Assembly: GCF_028858535.1 (NCBI RefSeq) | Contig: NZ_JAPMOU010000013.1 | Span: forward strand, 84,210 to 148,209 | Direction: 5' to 3' | DNA length: 64,000 nt | Source of the DNA: Spartinivicinus poritis | GTDB taxonomy: Bacteria; Pseudomonadota; Gammaproteobacteria; Pseudomonadales; Zooshikellaceae | Shown here: one piece after another, positions 1 to 9,276 of the stretch | Position numbering within the stretch: position 1 is the first letter of the stretch | Layout of the letters: each line of letters opens with the position of its first letter | Made by a program: the position numbers and the translations under genes | The notes under the pieces: model-generated | What the model was told of the DNA's origin: nothing | Seen by the model: the letters and a program-made list of their open reading frames with translations, nothing else | Database searches by the model: none

Positions 1-2
1 GA

Positions 3-3000
3 AATGCCGGTAACTTTCATTACTATTTTCAGGTTAATGGTAGCCCAATCGATCGGGAAAATGACTTTTCTAGTAACCCTGATCATGATGGTGTTTTAAA
101 GTACCGTCCAAAAACTTATGTACCTTTACAAGTACAGCTGTATGACGAGAAGCATACACTTGCCCGAAAGGCAGAACTACAACGCCTAGATAAAGAAAAC
201 GAGTTTGAGCCGATTTATCATTGGGTCTATCGTCCTGAGTTACAGTTTTCTGTTTACGATTTAGAAATAGACGCCATCCGCCGTAAAACCGGAGATAACA
301 AAACCGTTAATATCTACGGTGAAAAAATTCCGGTTATTAGTGGTAGTGACAATGCTTTAGAAGTGGCCTTCGATTTAATCAGCCCAGCCTTTAACCAACT
401 GGAAACCATCGACGGCAAACGAGAATTTGTCCTCGCTATGGGCGAGCAAGAATATGGCTTTGAAGTAAAACGGGAAGGCAGCGAACAAACCATCGTTTTT
501 AACAATATCGAACACCTTTCAGAAATCGAACCGGAAGACTACCTAACCCTACGACTGTTTCTGAATAATGATGCCAGCAATATTTTGTGGGAGTATGCGT
601 TTGAGTATCTTGCCATCGATAGCCGAGTAGCAGGCCATGATTTAGAAACCAATGATACCTATTATGTGACTGCTGATGACCCTGTTGTTCCATTGATTGC
701 CAACTTAGTGGGTTATGCTGGCCGTGATGAAAAAGATAAAAAGCCTCTGACTATTTTTTGGGAAGACACTGCTAATATCGGGAAATTTTCTCCTAAAGCC
801 CAAACAGATAGTGAGTTAGGTATTTTTGCAACAGACTTTACCATGCCCCGAACGGCAGGGGCCAAAACTGTGGTTAAAGCCTCGTTGGTGAGAAGAGATG
901 AACTTAGTAATGAATTTAAAACAGTAGAAGTATTACCTGGGAAACCCCATTCAGTTAAATTATCCACCACTGGTCGGCCAGGACCAATGGGCAGCAGTAA
1001 TTGGGAGGTTACCGCTGAAGTAACCGATGCCCATGGCAATTACGTGATGGATGGTACTTCCGTTAGTTTTGATTTAACTGGTTTTGCCAAACTGGTCAGT
1101 GCTGAAACAGGCACTACTCATGGTAAAGCCAAAGCTGTCATTACGGGCACTGAAAAATGGGATGACAACATTCAGCTTAAAGTAATTTCGGGTAAAGGCA
1201 TTGCTAAAGCCACCGCCAGTTCTGAACCGTTAACCCTGAACATTGTGGTTGATGACAAGTGGCGGCCTGGTACAACCTACCCGGTTGAAGTCACTGTGAC
1301 CTCTGCCAGTGGTAAGCCAGTCAAAAATGCTGATGTCAGTTTATCCTCTGCTCATTTAATTATTAATAATGGGTTGGGTAAAACCAATACCCAAGGCCAG
1401 TTTACTGGTCAAGTAACAACCTATCCTATTGCAGGCAAAATCAAGCTAACGGCTCGGGTAGGTTATGGTGGTGTCACCCGTAAAACCATTGATGTTGATT
1501 ATGGTACTACCCCAAGCTTAACCATGGCTGATATTGAGCCATTAATTGGCGATCAAACTGCTTCTGGTACCATTCAATATCAACGCTATGACAATGCCTT
1601 AATTGACCTCAACTACAGTATTTCCAAAATTTTGACATTACAGGGACAAGCGGGTGAGTCAAAGACACTCACATTAGGTGATGTATTTGATCCGAACCTG
1701 CTGCCAACTGCTGCTTTTTATATGAATGCAGATGGTTGGCATAATGCGGATGAGCGTGGACAGTTTATAGATGATACAGGACGCTTCCGCTTTATTCGTG
1801 AAAATATCACGCTAGCAGCAGACAACAAGTTTGGCAAAGGCCATAGCTATCGCTTCGAAAATGAATCCCTTGTTCGCATACCTGACGCTGATGCAATTAA
1901 ACAAACCAATAACACAGGTTTTCGTGTAGAGATTAAACCCCAGCAAGCCGGCACCCTTGTTAACTTAGCACAAGGCCAATCATTACAGATTACCAATACT
2001 GGCACTTTGATTTATCGAGTACAAACTGACCAAGGACACCAATGGGTAGAAAGCCAACCAGTGTCGTTCAATCAATGGCACACTGTCTCAGCCCGTTTTT
2101 ATCAAGGCAAGCTTGAATTATACGTCGATAGTGCTGATCAGGTTTATACCACTAATGCCGCAGGCCAAATTGCTTACCGGGGCCAACAAATTAAGATTGG
2201 TGAAAATTACCAAGGTTTAATGCGCAGCTTGCGGTTTTATGACTGGCAAGGCCAGCCTTTGGTTACGACAGTTGAAGGTGATACCCAAACAGCAGTTACT
2301 ATAGATAGCAATGGTAAACAAACCGTTAATGTCGTTTCAGCCGGAAGGCTCCACAGCAATAATAGTACATTACGTTTAGTACGTGTTGCTGTCACTTCAG
2401 GTGATAATCATCATTACCTAAGCTTGATTGATACAGAATCATTTAAAAAGCTTGCCACTCATATTGCTGATGTGGGGTTAATCGGGCCTCCCATTCAATA
2501 TGCCGCCATCACTGATATTGCACCTGATCCATACCCAACCAATATACTCAATTACGTAGTTCCACAAGCTCATGCCGGTTTATTTGGTGATATTTTAGGC
2601 TTCTTCTTCCCAGTGGAGGAGTTTGAGGTTGTTATTGAGCAAATAGGCTATTTAATTGAAGGCAATATGGAGGAGTTTGATGCCGTTGCCTTAGCCATGA
2701 ATGCAGCTATTGTTATCGTGGATATTGTACCGCTAGCCAAACCTCTTTCACCCTTTATGAAGGTGATTAAACCGTTTATTGCCAAGCCAGCCAACCGCAA
2801 GTTTATTAAGTTATTTGCTGGGGTAATTGGTGATGTAACAGATAAAGTGGTCAAAACCCGAAGTTTTAAAGTGGTTGAGCCTCTACTGCCCTTCTTATTT
2901 ATTGTTGCAGAAGTACTATCAGACGAAGAAGCACGACAGATGATACCCATCATGGTCAATGCCATCTCCAGTACCGAAGACTTTTGGAGCTGGGTAAACT

Positions 3001-4355
3001 ACCTGGCCCTCCCCACCAACGGCTGGGAAGGTGATGGGCTACCCCCCTTAGTTAACCTGGTGGCAGAGAATAATCAACCAGAGTTGCCTTTATCATTCTT
3101 GGTGGATCAGGCTTATGCATCAAAAAGTACAAAAAGAAAAAGAGCCGAAGGAAAACGTCTGGGACAAATGATCAATGAAGCATTTAAAGGTATTCAAAAA
3201 TCTGCACCCAAAAATGCTGGAGAAGTATTAACTAAAACACTTCATGAGGTTAGAGAAGCAGCCCTTGATAATGTAGATCTAAGACAGTTAGTTCATAAAG
3301 AACTGACTGTAAAAGCTGGTGCTGCTATAACATCAAATAAAGGTCGCCGATATGCATTCAACCTATTTAGAGGAAGAAGCAATAGAGGAAAAGTAAGCTC
3401 ACGAATACCAATGTTAGTTATGATGGGGGTTGTCGCTTATTTAGAAGACAAAATGAATGGAATTTGTAAAACCAATAAGTGTAAATCTATAACAATCCCG
3501 AAAGTAAAAGATAAAATCCGAAGTTTATATTACTCTGCATTCTTTTCACCACTAAACTCAGGCTTTTATAAAAATGACAATATTGGTGACCAATTCCATT
3601 TGGCCATGATTGCTGTTATGCACTTAAAACATGAAGCAGGTTTAGGTGGTGAAATTTTGGCCATTGAACCATATAAGAAAATTAGTCTATGGGGAAATCA
3701 AAAGGGTGAAATTGTCAACCTAACCCCTAAAAAACAATATGGGCGTTACCCAGATATTGTTGTTGCTAATACAGAGCACGAAAAGCCTATTTGGATAGAA
3801 GTAAAATCTATACAAGGAAGAAAAAAACCTTCAAACAAAAAAAGTTGGAAAGGTACAGAAATAGGTAAAGAATTTACTAACAAATGGAAACCATGGGACT
3901 TAGATAGTAGAAGCCAAAACACTAAGGCAACCACCAAAAAGGCAGAAAGTAAATATTCATACCATAAACAATACTACTTAGACAAAGTTGCATCGACATT
4001 TAACAAATTAATACCCAAAAATAAAACAGCTGAAGAAATGCAGCTATCAAGTGGTGTTGAGTGGTATCTACAAGGTTTTAAATTAACCACTATTGCAGGC
4101 CCAACTCCAGACCAATTAAAAATTGTCAGAAACAGTATGGCAAAACTACCTAAAAAGGGACAAGGTACAGGCAAAGGGTCGATATCACTCGGTTATCGAA
4201 ACTCAAATGAGTTTAATTATCCCGATAGCAAGAAAAGAGCAAATAAGGAAATAAACATCATTACGGTTAAGCGTTGGTTTTTGTTAAATGCTAAAAACAC
4301 TATATTTAATGGCATTAGCGACTTAGTTATTGATGAGCTGGTAAGAAATCGTTAA
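3..4355 (+). CDS. Polymorphic-toxin-like protein with C-terminal PD-(D/E)xK nuclease motif (5' partial)
   Basis: The reading frame is open from the first base, so the true start lies upstream; the GTG at 363 is internal. The visible order is: beta-rich Ig-like (Big-1/invasin-like) repeats at about 930-1510, a LamG/concanavalin-like domain at about 1730-2280, hydrophobic helical segments at about 2570-3000, and a lysine-rich C-terminal domain at about 3120-4355. The last domain holds a PD-(D/E)xK signature: Pro-Asp at 3750-3755 (YPDIVV), then Glu and Lys of IEVK at 3798-3806. That motif is typical of DNase toxins. A long repeat-rich carrier with a nuclease tip, followed by orphan genes, is the usual layout of a secreted polymorphic toxin. 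I infer interbacterial antagonism; the export route is not visible because the N-terminus is missing. The C-terminal part is more A-rich than the carrier, as expected for an exchanged tip. Confidence 0.72.
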   Translation, partial: NAGNFHYYFQVNGSPIDRENDFSSNPDHDGVLKYRPKTYVPLQVQLYDEKHTLARKAELQRLDKENEFEPIYHWVYRPELQFSVYDLEIDAIRRKTGDNKTVNIYGEKIPVISGSDNALEVAFDLISPAFNQLETIDGKREFVLAMGEQEYGFEVKREGSEQTIVFNNIEHLSEIEPEDYLTLRLFLNNDASNILWEYAFEYLAIDSRVAGHDLETNDTYYVTADDPVVPLIANLVGYAGRDEKDKKPLTIFWEDTANIGKFSPKAQTDSELGIFATDFTMPRTAGAKTVVKASLVRRDELSNEFKTVEVLPGKPHSVKLSTTGRPGPMGSSNWEVTAEVTDAHGNYVMDGTSVSFDLTGFAKLVSAETGTTHGKAKAVITGTEKWDDNIQLKVISGKGIAKATASSEPLTLNIVVDDKWRPGTTYPVEVTVTSASGKPVKNADVSLSSAHLIINNGLGKTNTQGQFTGQVTTYPIAGKIKLTARVGYGGVTRKTIDVDYGTTPSLTMADIEPLIGDQTASGTIQYQRYDNALIDLNYSISKILTLQGQAGESKTLTLGDVFDPNLLPTAAFYMNADGWHNADERGQFIDDTGRFRFIRENITLAADNKFGKGHSYRFENESLVRIPDADAIKQTNNTGFRVEIKPQQAGTLVNLAQGQSLQITNTGTLIYRVQTDQGHQWVESQPVSFNQWHTVSARFYQGKLELYVDSADQVYTTNAAGQIAYRGQQIKIGENYQGLMRSLRFYDWQGQPLVTTVEGDTQTAVTIDSNGKQTVNVVSAGRLHSNNSTLRLVRVAVTSGDNHHYLSLIDTESFKKLATHIADVGLIGPPIQYAAITDIAPDPYPTNILNYVVPQAHAGLFGDILGFFFPVEEFEVVIEQIGYLIEGNMEEFDAVALAMNAAIVIVDIVPLAKPLSPFMKVIKPFIAKPANRKFIKLFAGVIGDVTDKVVKTRSFKVVEPLLPFLFIVAEVLSDEEARQMIPIMVNAISSTEDFWSWVNYLALPTNGWEGDGLPPLVNLVAENNQPELPLSFLVDQAYASKSTKRKRAEGKRLGQMINEAFKGIQKSAPKNAGEVLTKTLHEVREAALDNVDLRQLVHKELTVKAGAAITSNKGRRYAFNLFRGRSNRGKVSSRIPMLVMMGVVAYLEDKMNGICKTNKCKSITIPKVKDKIRSLYYSAFFSPLNSGFYKNDNIGDQFHLAMIAVMHLKHEAGLGGEILAIEPYKKISLWGNQKGEIVNLTPKKQYGRYPDIVVANTEHEKPIWIEVKSIQGRKKPSNKKSWKGTEIGKEFTNKWKPWDLDSRSQNTKATTKKAESKYSYHKQYYLDKVASTFNKLIPKNKTAEEMQLSSGVEWYLQGFKLTTIAGPTPDQLKIVRNSMAKLPKKGQGTGKGSISLGYRNSNEFNYPDSKKRANKEINIITVKRWFLLNAKNTIFNGISDLVIDELVRNR

Positions 4356-4368
4356 GGAGTATACAATT

Positions 4369-5229
4369 ATGACAACAATCGATATAAATGATCCAAGCTG
4401 GATAAAAAAACGCAAAGCTGAGTGGAAGCATGTAAAATATTCATTAAAAAATCACATGCTATTTATTGAAAGAGAAGAACACAAATATTTAAAACAATAT
4501 TTTTTAACTGGCAAAGATGAAGAATTAAATATAAATGGTGATTATCAAAAGCTAGTAGAAGACTTTGATGCCGATTTTTATTGGCTGCATCTTCTAGTTA
4601 GTATGTGGTTGCATCCCGATACCAGTAAAAAACGCTGGGTTAGTCATTGGGAAGCTATGACTGATAACTACCCTATACCTCATTCAATAAACACCTACGA
4701 GGACAACAGAAGACTATTTTTTGATAGTGCAAACCAGGGCGGCGTATATACAGAGTATGGCGCCTTTGGTGGCCTAGAAGAAAGAATGGTCAAGTTTTTT
4801 GTATTAAGTGATCACTATACAGATGAAAAAATCTTAATAGAAAAAAGAGATGTTAAAATTATTCCATGGAAAGACGCCAATACTACTTTTATATATATAT
4901 TTGGTGGTTGCGGAGAATATTTTACAAAAAAAACTAAACAGGGTATAAAATCAAACCCATACGATCCTTATCAATACCTAATTCCTCTTATGGTTGATTG
5001 CTTCAAATATTTAAATAAAAAAGAGTTTGAAGATGAATACTCAATTAACAGTTTAAAGATTGATATGCATAGTTTACTTTATGGGTTAAAACTACAAGAC
5101 GAATTTTATTCACAGCATATTGAATATGGTAAAAAAATTTACGATATTTTAGAGTCAGGCATAGCACCCAACTTTTTACTTGATATATGGAAAAAAGTTA
5201 AGACTGAAAAGCCAATATTTGATAAGTAA
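4369..5229 (+). CDS. Hypothetical protein, candidate immunity to the upstream nuclease
   Basis: 286-residue soluble protein, starting 13 bp after the toxin stop and preceded by a good ribosome site (AAGGAG). There is no signal peptide or clear membrane segment. It is rich in aromatic and charged residues (WLHLLVSMWLHPD near residue 75; a glycine-rich stretch near 125 and another near 180). I do not recognise the family. Immediate co-orientation with a PD-(D/E)xK toxin tip and an AT-rich composition like the tip's make an immunity role the simplest inference. PoNi-type (DUF1910/DUF1911) immunity proteins are the known partners of one such nuclease class, but I see no clear match to them. Confidence 0.55.
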   Translation: MTTIDINDPSWIKKRKAEWKHVKYSLKNHMLFIEREEHKYLKQYFLTGKDEELNINGDYQKLVEDFDADFYWLHLLVSMWLHPDTSKKRWVSHWEAMTDNYPIPHSINTYEDNRRLFFDSANQGGVYTEYGAFGGLEERMVKFFVLSDHYTDEKILIEKRDVKIIPWKDANTTFIYIFGGCGEYFTKKTKQGIKSNPYDPYQYLIPLMVDCFKYLNKKEFEDEYSINSLKIDMHSLLYGLKLQDEFYSQHIEYGKKIYDILESGIAPNFLLDIWKKVKTEKPIFDK

Positions 5230-5260
5230 ATTTATTAGTTAGTGTTAAGAGGAAGTCATT

Positions 5261-5749
5261 ATGCCATTTTTCACCTTATGGGCCAAAAGTAGTTTTGCTA
5301 CAAAAAAACAACTTGACCGAGCTTACTGGTTTCTACATGAAGATACCAGGCCAGATTTCGATGATGAAGTGGAAGAGAGTGAACAAGACGCTTTTGAATT
5401 TATAGAATCTATAGAAGACCCTGATTATTTAGAAAAGGTGGGAAAACAAGAGTTAATCTGGGAGCTAACTGTTAATAAACGCGAGTGGATGCCAGAAGAA
5501 ATTATTGAAGGCATTTCCCTACTGGGAGCAACTCACTCAGATATCTTTTATCAAGATGAATACGACGTTCGTGTATATCAACATACCCCACCCAAACCAG
5601 TAAAAACACTATATGAAGTATTAAATTATGATCAAGAAGATGAAATTCGAGATGAGCTATTAGAGAATAAGCTGATGAAACTTGATTATGGTTATGATGG
5701 GTTAATGTATATAATAAAAAAGATAGAGTCTGGCTATTTCAATAAATAA
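5261..5749 (+). CDS. Acidic hypothetical protein, second candidate immunity gene
   Basis: 162-residue, strongly acidic cytosolic protein with clusters of Asp/Glu at about residues 32-55 and 125-135 and no signal peptide. It lies 31 bp after the preceding gene and has an AGAGGAAG ribosome site, so it is probably in the same operon as the toxin. Acidic small proteins downstream of basic nuclease tips often neutralise the nuclease; that role is inference here. The family is not recognised. Confidence 0.5.
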   Translation: MPFFTLWAKSSFATKKQLDRAYWFLHEDTRPDFDDEVEESEQDAFEFIESIEDPDYLEKVGKQELIWELTVNKREWMPEEIIEGISLLGATHSDIFYQDEYDVRVYQHTPPKPVKTLYEVLNYDQEDEIRDELLENKLMKLDYGYDGLMYIIKKIESGYFNK

Positions 5750-5777
5750 ATCATCATTACGGAGTAAACAAAAAACT

Positions 5778-6248
5778 ATGTCAAACCCATACGCAGTACC
5801 CGATGTCAACTTAAAAGTTGCTCAAGAACCAATACAGGAAATATCCACTTTACCAAGAATCAGTGCCTGGTTGGTTTTTTTATTTACTTTTATCACGGGT
5901 GGTATCTACGGCATGTACTGGTTATACCACCGTAGCCGATTGATTAATCAGTTTTCACCAAAGGTGATTTCTCCGGTTTTAATCAACCTAACCATGTTTA
6001 CTTACATCGCGTCTTTCGCTGCTTCATTTGCGGCGGAAGACATAGTCATGATAATGATTAATTTAATTATCACCTTAATTTTCATTATTATTTATATTGT
6101 TTTGCTTTTTGCGGTTAAAGATAGGCTAAACCTAGTCACCTGCTCTAACAAAGGTGACAAATACTTTGTGAGCAGTATTTTTACTCTCTTGTTTTTTAAT
6201 ATTTATCTGCAATATAAAATCAATCAGATTATTGATGGTGAGAGTTAG
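5778..6248 (+). CDS. Small multi-pass membrane protein (DUF4234-like), copy 1
   Basis: 156 residues with about four hydrophobic segments (roughly residues 27-47, 65-85, 88-115 and 133-148). The pattern ITGGIYGMYWLYHRSRLIN near residue 40 resembles DUF4234-type membrane proteins. The N-terminus (SNPYAVPD) and the C-terminus (IYLQYKINQIID) are shared with the next gene, so the two are tandem paralogs. Function is unknown. A CGGAG ribosome site sits 14 bp before the ATG, further than usual, and the following paralog has the same arrangement. Confidence 0.6.
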   Translation: MSNPYAVPDVNLKVAQEPIQEISTLPRISAWLVFLFTFITGGIYGMYWLYHRSRLINQFSPKVISPVLINLTMFTYIASFAASFAAEDIVMIMINLIITLIFIIIYIVLLFAVKDRLNLVTCSNKGDKYFVSSIFTLLFFNIYLQYKINQIIDGES

Positions 6249-6320
6249 TAGTTCACTCCATAAAAAGCAGGTTTTCCTAAAAATTTAACACAAACAACCC
6301 TAAGGAGTAAAAAAGTAGTT

Positions 6321-6788
6321 ATGTCTAGTCCATATGCAGCACCTGATGCAAGTTTAAATAGTAATAAAGCCATTGAAAACATTAGTGCATTCCCTCGTTT
6401 TAGTGCTTGGGGTGTATTCTTTTTTATGATGTTTTTTGGCTTTATCTACTACCCAGTTTGGTTCCACAAGAGAACAAAAGTACTCAACTCTATTACCCAA
6501 AGACCTATTTCTGGTGTATTAACAGGAATAGCCTTAGTTGGGTACGTTGCAATGATACTGTCATTGTTTTTCATTTCTAGTTTGGCTTCACTTGCCCTAC
6601 TTGGCTTTATTTCTTTAACCATGACAGTTGTCTATATCATTTGGCTTTATGCATTTAGAAACCGGCTTAATGAACTGACTGGTTCAAAAAGAGGTGATAA
6701 GTATTTTGCTGGAGGCATTAAAACTTTCTTTTTCACCAACATTTACCTGCAGTATAAAATCAATCAGATTATTGATAGTGCAAGGTAG
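6321..6788 (+). CDS. Small multi-pass membrane protein (DUF4234-like), copy 2
   Basis: 155-residue paralog of the preceding gene: it has the same SxPYAxPD opening, the same spacing of hydrophobic segments, the motif RGDKYF before the last segment, and the same IYLQYKINQIID ending. It probably arose by tandem duplication. The ribosome site AAGGAG lies about 13 bp before the ATG, as in copy 1. No catalytic motif is visible; a structural or sensory membrane role is possible but unsupported. Confidence 0.6.
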   Translation: MSSPYAAPDASLNSNKAIENISAFPRFSAWGVFFFMMFFGFIYYPVWFHKRTKVLNSITQRPISGVLTGIALVGYVAMILSLFFISSLASLALLGFISLTMTVVYIIWLYAFRNRLNELTGSKRGDKYFAGGIKTFFFTNIYLQYKINQIIDSAR

Positions 6789-6842
6789 TTTTAGTCGGCT
6801 TTGCCTTCTTCCTTACTTAGCTTTATATTGCTGAACTCACTG

Positions 6843-6867
6843 TTCATGGTTAGTATAAAACCATGAA
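6843..6867. promoter_or_regulatory. Inverted repeat spanning the baeS start codon
   Basis: TTCATGGTT (6843-6851) and AACCATGAA (6859-6867) form a perfect 9-bp inverted repeat. Its right arm contains the ATG of the kinase gene and its 7-bp centre contains TATAA. There is no ordinary ribosome site just before this ATG. The repeat could be a repressor operator or an RNA hairpin that hides the start codon. Confidence 0.45.
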
Positions 6868-8287
6868 CGACAAATCAAGCCTGCCTCCACCCCCTAGAAT
6901 ATTTCTCAGCATTCGCTGGAAGCTGTGCATTTTGGTTGTTATCGCTACTAGCCTGGTAGCTTTAACCATGTATAGCTTTATGCAGTGGAGCTTTGATCGT
7001 GGTTTTCTTCGCTACATTAACCAACGTGACAGTGCTCAACTTGAAAAACTGGCGCCTGCTGTCACTCGTTATTATGAGCAATACCAAAACTGGCAAGGGC
7101 TTGTGATTCACCCTCCCCGCTGGGGCGAGTTAGTCATTTCTGCCTTATCTCCTCGGTTAGCTAACCGCCTTACTCAACATCCACCACCTTTCAGGAGATA
7201 TGTACGCCGTTTTTTGCTGTTTGATCAAGATAAACAATTACTGGTAGGCAGGGTGCCTAACACAGTAACACCACTGTTGCATTCTATTGAATATCAGCAA
7301 CAAGTGGTTGGCTATGTTGGGCTAATCCCCCGTAAAGAGCTGACTGAGTTTAACGACATTGCCTTTGCTGAAAAGCATCAAAAGCTGATGATTATTATTA
7401 CGGCAATTGTTGTAATTATCATGGCCCTGCTGGCCATTCCTTTAGCCAGTTCCATCGTTAAACCGATTCAACGGTTACGTATAGCCATGGATCAATTGGC
7501 AAATCGCCAGGCCCATTCACCATTATCGACAAATCAACGCGATGAGCTGGGCTTACTCGCCAATGATTTTAATATCCTGAGCCAGTTATTAAGCCAACAG
7601 GAACAGCTGCGTAAACAATGGCTCGCTGATATTGCTCATGAATTACGCACCCCTATTAGTGTATTACAAGCGGAAATGGAAGCCATTGAAGATGGCATTC
7701 GCCCTCTTAACCAAGACAGTATTCAATCGTTAAAAATGGACCTTGGCCGACTCACCCATTTAGTGAATGATTTACATCATTTAGCCCTTGAAGATATCGG
7801 TGCCGTTAGCTACCAGCTTTCTCAGCAGGCTATTATGCCTATCCTGCACAATATGCTTGAGCGACACAACCAACTCATCAGCACCCACAATCTAGCACTT
7901 ACCATTAAGTCTGACATTAGTGAAAACACAACAATCGCTGTTGACTCCAACCGAATACAGCAGTTGTTCACTAATCTGTTAGTCAATTCCATCCATTATA
8001 CAGACAGTACACCAGACAATCCTGGTCGTATTCAGGTTAGCCTTCAGCAACAAAATGGTGCTATCACTATCACTTGGGAAGACTCGGCACCCAGTGTACC
8101 AGACTCCGCCCTTCCCTTATTATTTGAGCGGCTGTATCGCGTGGATAGCGCCAGGCAGCGAGACAAAGGCGGGTCTGGCTTGGGGTTAGCGATTGTTAAA
8201 GCGATTGTTGATGGGCATCATGGCACAATCAAGGCAGAGCACTCTGCTCTTGGGGGTTTAAAATTAATGATTGCTTTACCGCTTTAG
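6863..8287 (+). CDS. baeS: Sensor histidine kinase, BaeS-like
   Basis: 474 residues. First membrane helix at about 18-43, a periplasmic sensor of about 130 residues, second helix at about 175-197, HAMP at about 195-248, HisKA with the phosphoacceptor His259 in ADIAHELRTP, and an ATPase domain with the N-box around NLLVNSIHYT and the G-box GSGLGLAIV. The stretch following the H-box (EAIEDGI) is characteristic of BaeS, the envelope-stress kinase that phosphorylates BaeR. The partner regulator follows, and a Spy/CpxP-like gene lies 2.3 kb downstream, as expected of a Bae-type response. The start is taken at the ATG inside the inverted repeat because it leaves a normal cytosolic N-terminus. The family call is strong; the exact stimulus is unknown. 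Confidence 0.85.
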   Translation: MNDKSSLPPPPRIFLSIRWKLCILVVIATSLVALTMYSFMQWSFDRGFLRYINQRDSAQLEKLAPAVTRYYEQYQNWQGLVIHPPRWGELVISALSPRLANRLTQHPPPFRRYVRRFLLFDQDKQLLVGRVPNTVTPLLHSIEYQQQVVGYVGLIPRKELTEFNDIAFAEKHQKLMIIITAIVVIIMALLAIPLASSIVKPIQRLRIAMDQLANRQAHSPLSTNQRDELGLLANDFNILSQLLSQQEQLRKQWLADIAHELRTPISVLQAEMEAIEDGIRPLNQDSIQSLKMDLGRLTHLVNDLHHLALEDIGAVSYQLSQQAIMPILHNMLERHNQLISTHNLALTIKSDISENTTIAVDSNRIQQLFTNLLVNSIHYTDSTPDNPGRIQVSLQQQNGAITITWEDSAPSVPDSALPLLFERLYRVDSARQRDKGGSGLGLAIVKAIVDGHHGTIKAEHSALGGLKLMIALPL

Positions 8288-8310
8288 GAAAGTATCGCAA
8301 AAATTAATGG

Positions 8311-8419
8311 ATATGGTGTAACAGGCTATTTTGTAGCGGCAACATGGATGTTGCTTTAGCTCTTGATGAGCCAGGGATGGCTCTTCAAGAGCGGCGAAGA
8401 ATAGCCTGTTATTCCATAT
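8311..8419. repeat. Intergenic element with nested inverted repeats (family 2, copy 1)
   Basis: The 179-bp gap between baeS and baeR holds an outer imperfect inverted repeat (8311-8330 against 8400-8419, sharing AACAGGCTATT/AATAGCCTGTT). Inside it is a long hairpin built on GAGCC-agggat-GGCTC, flanked by CTCTTGA/TCAAGAG. A second, partial copy lies at 58613-58702 in the opposite orientation. It reads as a dispersed palindromic element that has landed inside the operon, and the hairpin may reduce read-through from kinase to regulator. Confidence 0.6.
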
Positions 8420-8466
8420 CAGGCACTAAGTTTATTTTCAACGCCCTTTAAGAAACTAAGTAAATT

Positions 8467-9138
8467 ATGAAGCCAATTCTGATTGTCGAAGACGAAGTCA
8501 AACTAGCTCAGTTGCTGGCCGATTATCTTCAGCATGCAGGTTTTAACCCCTCAATGCTTCATGAAGGTACTGAGGTCGTTGCCTGGGTGAAAGCTAATCA
8601 ACCAGAGCTAATTTTGCTGGATTTAATGGTACCTGGAATGGATGGCTTAGAAATATGCAAAGCAATAAGAAGCTTTTCCAATGTTCCCATTATTATGGTA
8701 ACAGCCCGGGTTGATGAAATAGACCGCTTATTAGGCCTTGAGCTAGGTGCCGACGATTATATTTGCAAACCTTATAGCCCTAGAGAAGTGGTCGCTCGGG
8801 TGAAAGCCGTGTTACGTCGTATTCACCCCCAGCCAAATACTGAAACCACTGCCAGTCCTTTGCAGCTAGACGCAGAGCAGCTATCAGCCACCTATTTTAA
8901 TGAACCTGTTCCACTGACTGCCATTGAGTTTAAATTATTGCAGATACTGGTAGATAAACCAGGCAGAATCTTCAATCGTCAACAGTTGATGGAGCGAATT
9001 TACGAAGATCACCGAATAGTCAGTGACCGAACCATTGACAGCCATATCAAAAAAATTCGCAAAAAACTTGCCCTTATTCATGATGAGCAAGAAATTATTC
9101 ATTCGGTATATGGAGCGGGTTACACCTTTCGTGAATAA
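8467..9138 (+). CDS. baeR: Response regulator, BaeR-like (OmpR/PhoB family)
   Basis: 223 residues. The receiver domain has acidic Glu8/Asp9, phosphoacceptor Asp52 in LLDLMVPG, and the conserved Lys in ICKPYSPRE. The C-terminal winged helix ends with VSDRTIDSHIKKIRKK and SVYGAGYTF. The segment EIDRLLGLELGADDYICKPY is nearly the BaeR signature. It should bind DNA after phosphorylation by the BaeS-like kinase and activate envelope-stress genes; the nearby spy-like gene at 10566 is an obvious candidate target. Unusually, 179 bp containing a hairpin-rich repeat separate it from its kinase, so it may also have its own promoter. Confidence 0.87.
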   Translation: MKPILIVEDEVKLAQLLADYLQHAGFNPSMLHEGTEVVAWVKANQPELILLDLMVPGMDGLEICKAIRSFSNVPIIMVTARVDEIDRLLGLELGADDYICKPYSPREVVARVKAVLRRIHPQPNTETTASPLQLDAEQLSATYFNEPVPLTAIEFKLLQILVDKPGRIFNRQQLMERIYEDHRIVSDRTIDSHIKKIRKKLALIHDEQEIIHSVYGAGYTFRE

Positions 9139-9276
9139 TTTTGTTAATTATTTCCTGTATATGAATTTATTTATATATTTAAACAAGTTCGGTTTAAAGT
9201 TTTAAAATCTTCAATAAGATTTAAGCAATTATCAATGGCAAAGTGAACTCCTTAAATTGTGTTTTAAGGGGCTCTT

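Noticed and set aside
363..4355. GTG at 363 as the start of the first gene
   Set aside because: The same frame is open to the first base of the window with protein-like sequence (YYFQVNGSPIDREND), so the start is outside.
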